DNA of 37,060 nt from a virus. The notes beneath the pieces are model-generated. The model was not told the origin of the DNA, made no database searches, and worked only from the letters and a program-made list of their open reading frames with translations. Made by a program: the position numbers and the translations under genes. Location of the stretch: positions 1-37,060 of IMG/VR virus record IMGVR_UViG_3300025132_000012. One strand, 5' to 3'. Numbering within the stretch: position 1 is the stretch's first letter; each line of letters starts with the position of its first letter. This document shows, piece after piece, positions 36,373 through 37,060 of this stretch.

Positions 36373-37050
36373 TTAACCGCTAACTGCGTTTTTTAACATA
36401 TTATATTTATTTATATCTGTTCTATAAAGTCTAGCCTGTTCTGTAAGATTAAAACTTTCAGTGGAAAATGGATTTTTTTCATTTGAAACAAAATCTGCTG
36501 TAGTAGTAGTTCTTGCAGAAGGTGCTCCACCGCCTTGAGGTTTTGGGTGTTTTTGAACCCAATTAGGCATTGTTTGTTGAGCCCATTCTTTAACAGGAGT
36601 TCTATTATATCCATCAACAATTACTACGGTTCCATCTGGTTCGCGACTTAATTGTTCTTTATTTATTCGAGAAAGTGCATATTGTGGGTCATGGACAACA
36701 TCAGCTAAAGCAGTTACAGCAGGCGCTTCTACTTCTAATTCTCTTTGTCTGCGCTCTAAATCTTCTATTTTAGATTTAGCTTGTGCTTCCGCTTCTCGAT
36801 ACTGTTGTGCTTGTTTAGCAATCGCTTCTTCGTACCTGCCTTTTTTTTCTAATTCTTCTTGTTCTTTTTGTTGTTTATATGCAATCAAAGCATTAACATC
36901 AACATCTGAAGGAATAGCTTTTCCTGCTTCTTTAGCTTTTATATTTTGATCTAATAATTTGGCATTATTAGCTTTTAATTTTGCTATTTCTTCCTGTAAA
37001 GAATTTAATTGTTCTTGAGAAGGATTTGGTTTTTGTAGTTCTTCGGTCAT
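36373..37050 (-). CDS. Scaffolding protein
   Basis: A 225-residue, highly charged protein made mainly of coiled coil. Heptads run from LNSLQEEIAKLKANNAKLLD (16-35) to EDLERRQRELEVEAP. A short globular part (DVVHDPQYALSRINKEQLSR; VVIVDGYNRTPVKEWAQQTM) and a C-terminal basic helix that may bind capsid (LYRTDINKYNMLKNAV) follow. Size, composition and position directly before the capsid gene fit a prohead scaffold, removed after assembly. The first 89 bases of the gene are also at the left end of the window because of the terminal repeat. Confidence 0.88.
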   Translation of the reverse strand: MTEELQKPNPSQEQLNSLQEEIAKLKANNAKLLDQNIKAKEAGKAIPSDVDVNALIAYKQQKEQEELEKKGRYEEAIAKQAQQYREAEAQAKSKIEDLERRQRELEVEAPAVTALADVVHDPQYALSRINKEQLSREPDGTVVIVDGYNRTPVKEWAQQTMPNWVQKHPKPQGGGAPSARTTTTADFVSNEKNPFSTESFNLTEQARLYRTDINKYNMLKNAVSG

Positions 37051-37060
37051 AAAAAAACTT
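36962..37060. repeat. Right copy of 99-bp terminal direct repeat
   Basis: Identical to 1-99. It holds the start of the scaffold gene (ATG complement at 37048-37050) and its upstream A/T stretch. Joining the two copies yields one intact scaffold gene preceded by the small basic genes at 127-1359. Confidence 0.95.

Overview
This window is a complete, closed tailed-phage genome rather than a piece of bacterial chromosome. The first 99 bases are repeated exactly as the last 99 bases (1-99 = 36962-37060), so the unit is 36,961 bp, circular or terminally redundant. It is strongly AT-rich, very densely packed (no gap over about 125 bp) and uses TAATG/ATGA gene overlaps throughout. The tail genes are of the long-tailed, non-contractile (siphovirus, lambda-like) type: tail tube, G/GT frameshift chaperone, tape measure, and M, L, K, I and J homologues. 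The low GC, the marine-type LamG/SPRY tail fibre and a cassette of small secreted and membrane proteins resembling ones I remember from marine cyanophages point to a marine picocyanobacterial siphovirus. That host call is inference from memory, not from a search.

Layout on the circle: two transcription arms diverge from a 125-bp control region at about 5.0 kb and meet at about 17.95 kb. The leftward (minus) arm runs from 4954 down through 1 and, across the junction, from 37050 down to 17954. It begins with a DUF2958-like protein, a tiny secreted peptide and a recombination group: a PD-(D/E)XK exonuclease of RecE/Cas4 type, a Rad52-like annealing protein, a HTH protein and a protein with an SSB-like acidic tail. 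Next comes a string of tiny Lys-rich proteins (1359 to 127), then scaffold, major capsid protein, decoration protein, head-tail connectors, tail tube, G/GT, tape measure, tail-tip proteins, fibres and the cyanophage-type cassette.

The rightward (plus) arm starts with small early proteins, then a winged-helix protein, a RusA resolvase (alone on the minus strand), an HTH_36-type replication initiator, a Zn-finger-like protein, a ParB-like protein and a cytosine-5 DNA methyltransferase. Terminase small and large subunits, a portal and a 729-aa MuF protein with a C-terminal HEIGH zinc-metallopeptidase domain follow. The morphogenesis module is therefore split: packaging, portal and MuF lie on the plus strand, and scaffold, capsid and tail on the minus strand on the other side of the circle. 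Near the meeting point (15.5-19.1 kb) small genes on both strands encode membrane, secreted and coiled proteins that may include the lysis functions.

No integrase, CI-like repressor, DNA polymerase, helicase, photosynthesis gene, tRNA, CRISPR array or insertion sequence was recognised. The most interesting signals are the MuF-metallopeptidase fusion with a translationally coupled small gene, a plastocyanin-like copper-site motif inside the tail fibre, a recurrent AACCCGCA motif in front of Shine-Dalgarno-less early genes, the operator-like repeat array at the divergent origin of transcription, and a textbook A-AAA-AAC frameshift site in the G/GT gene.
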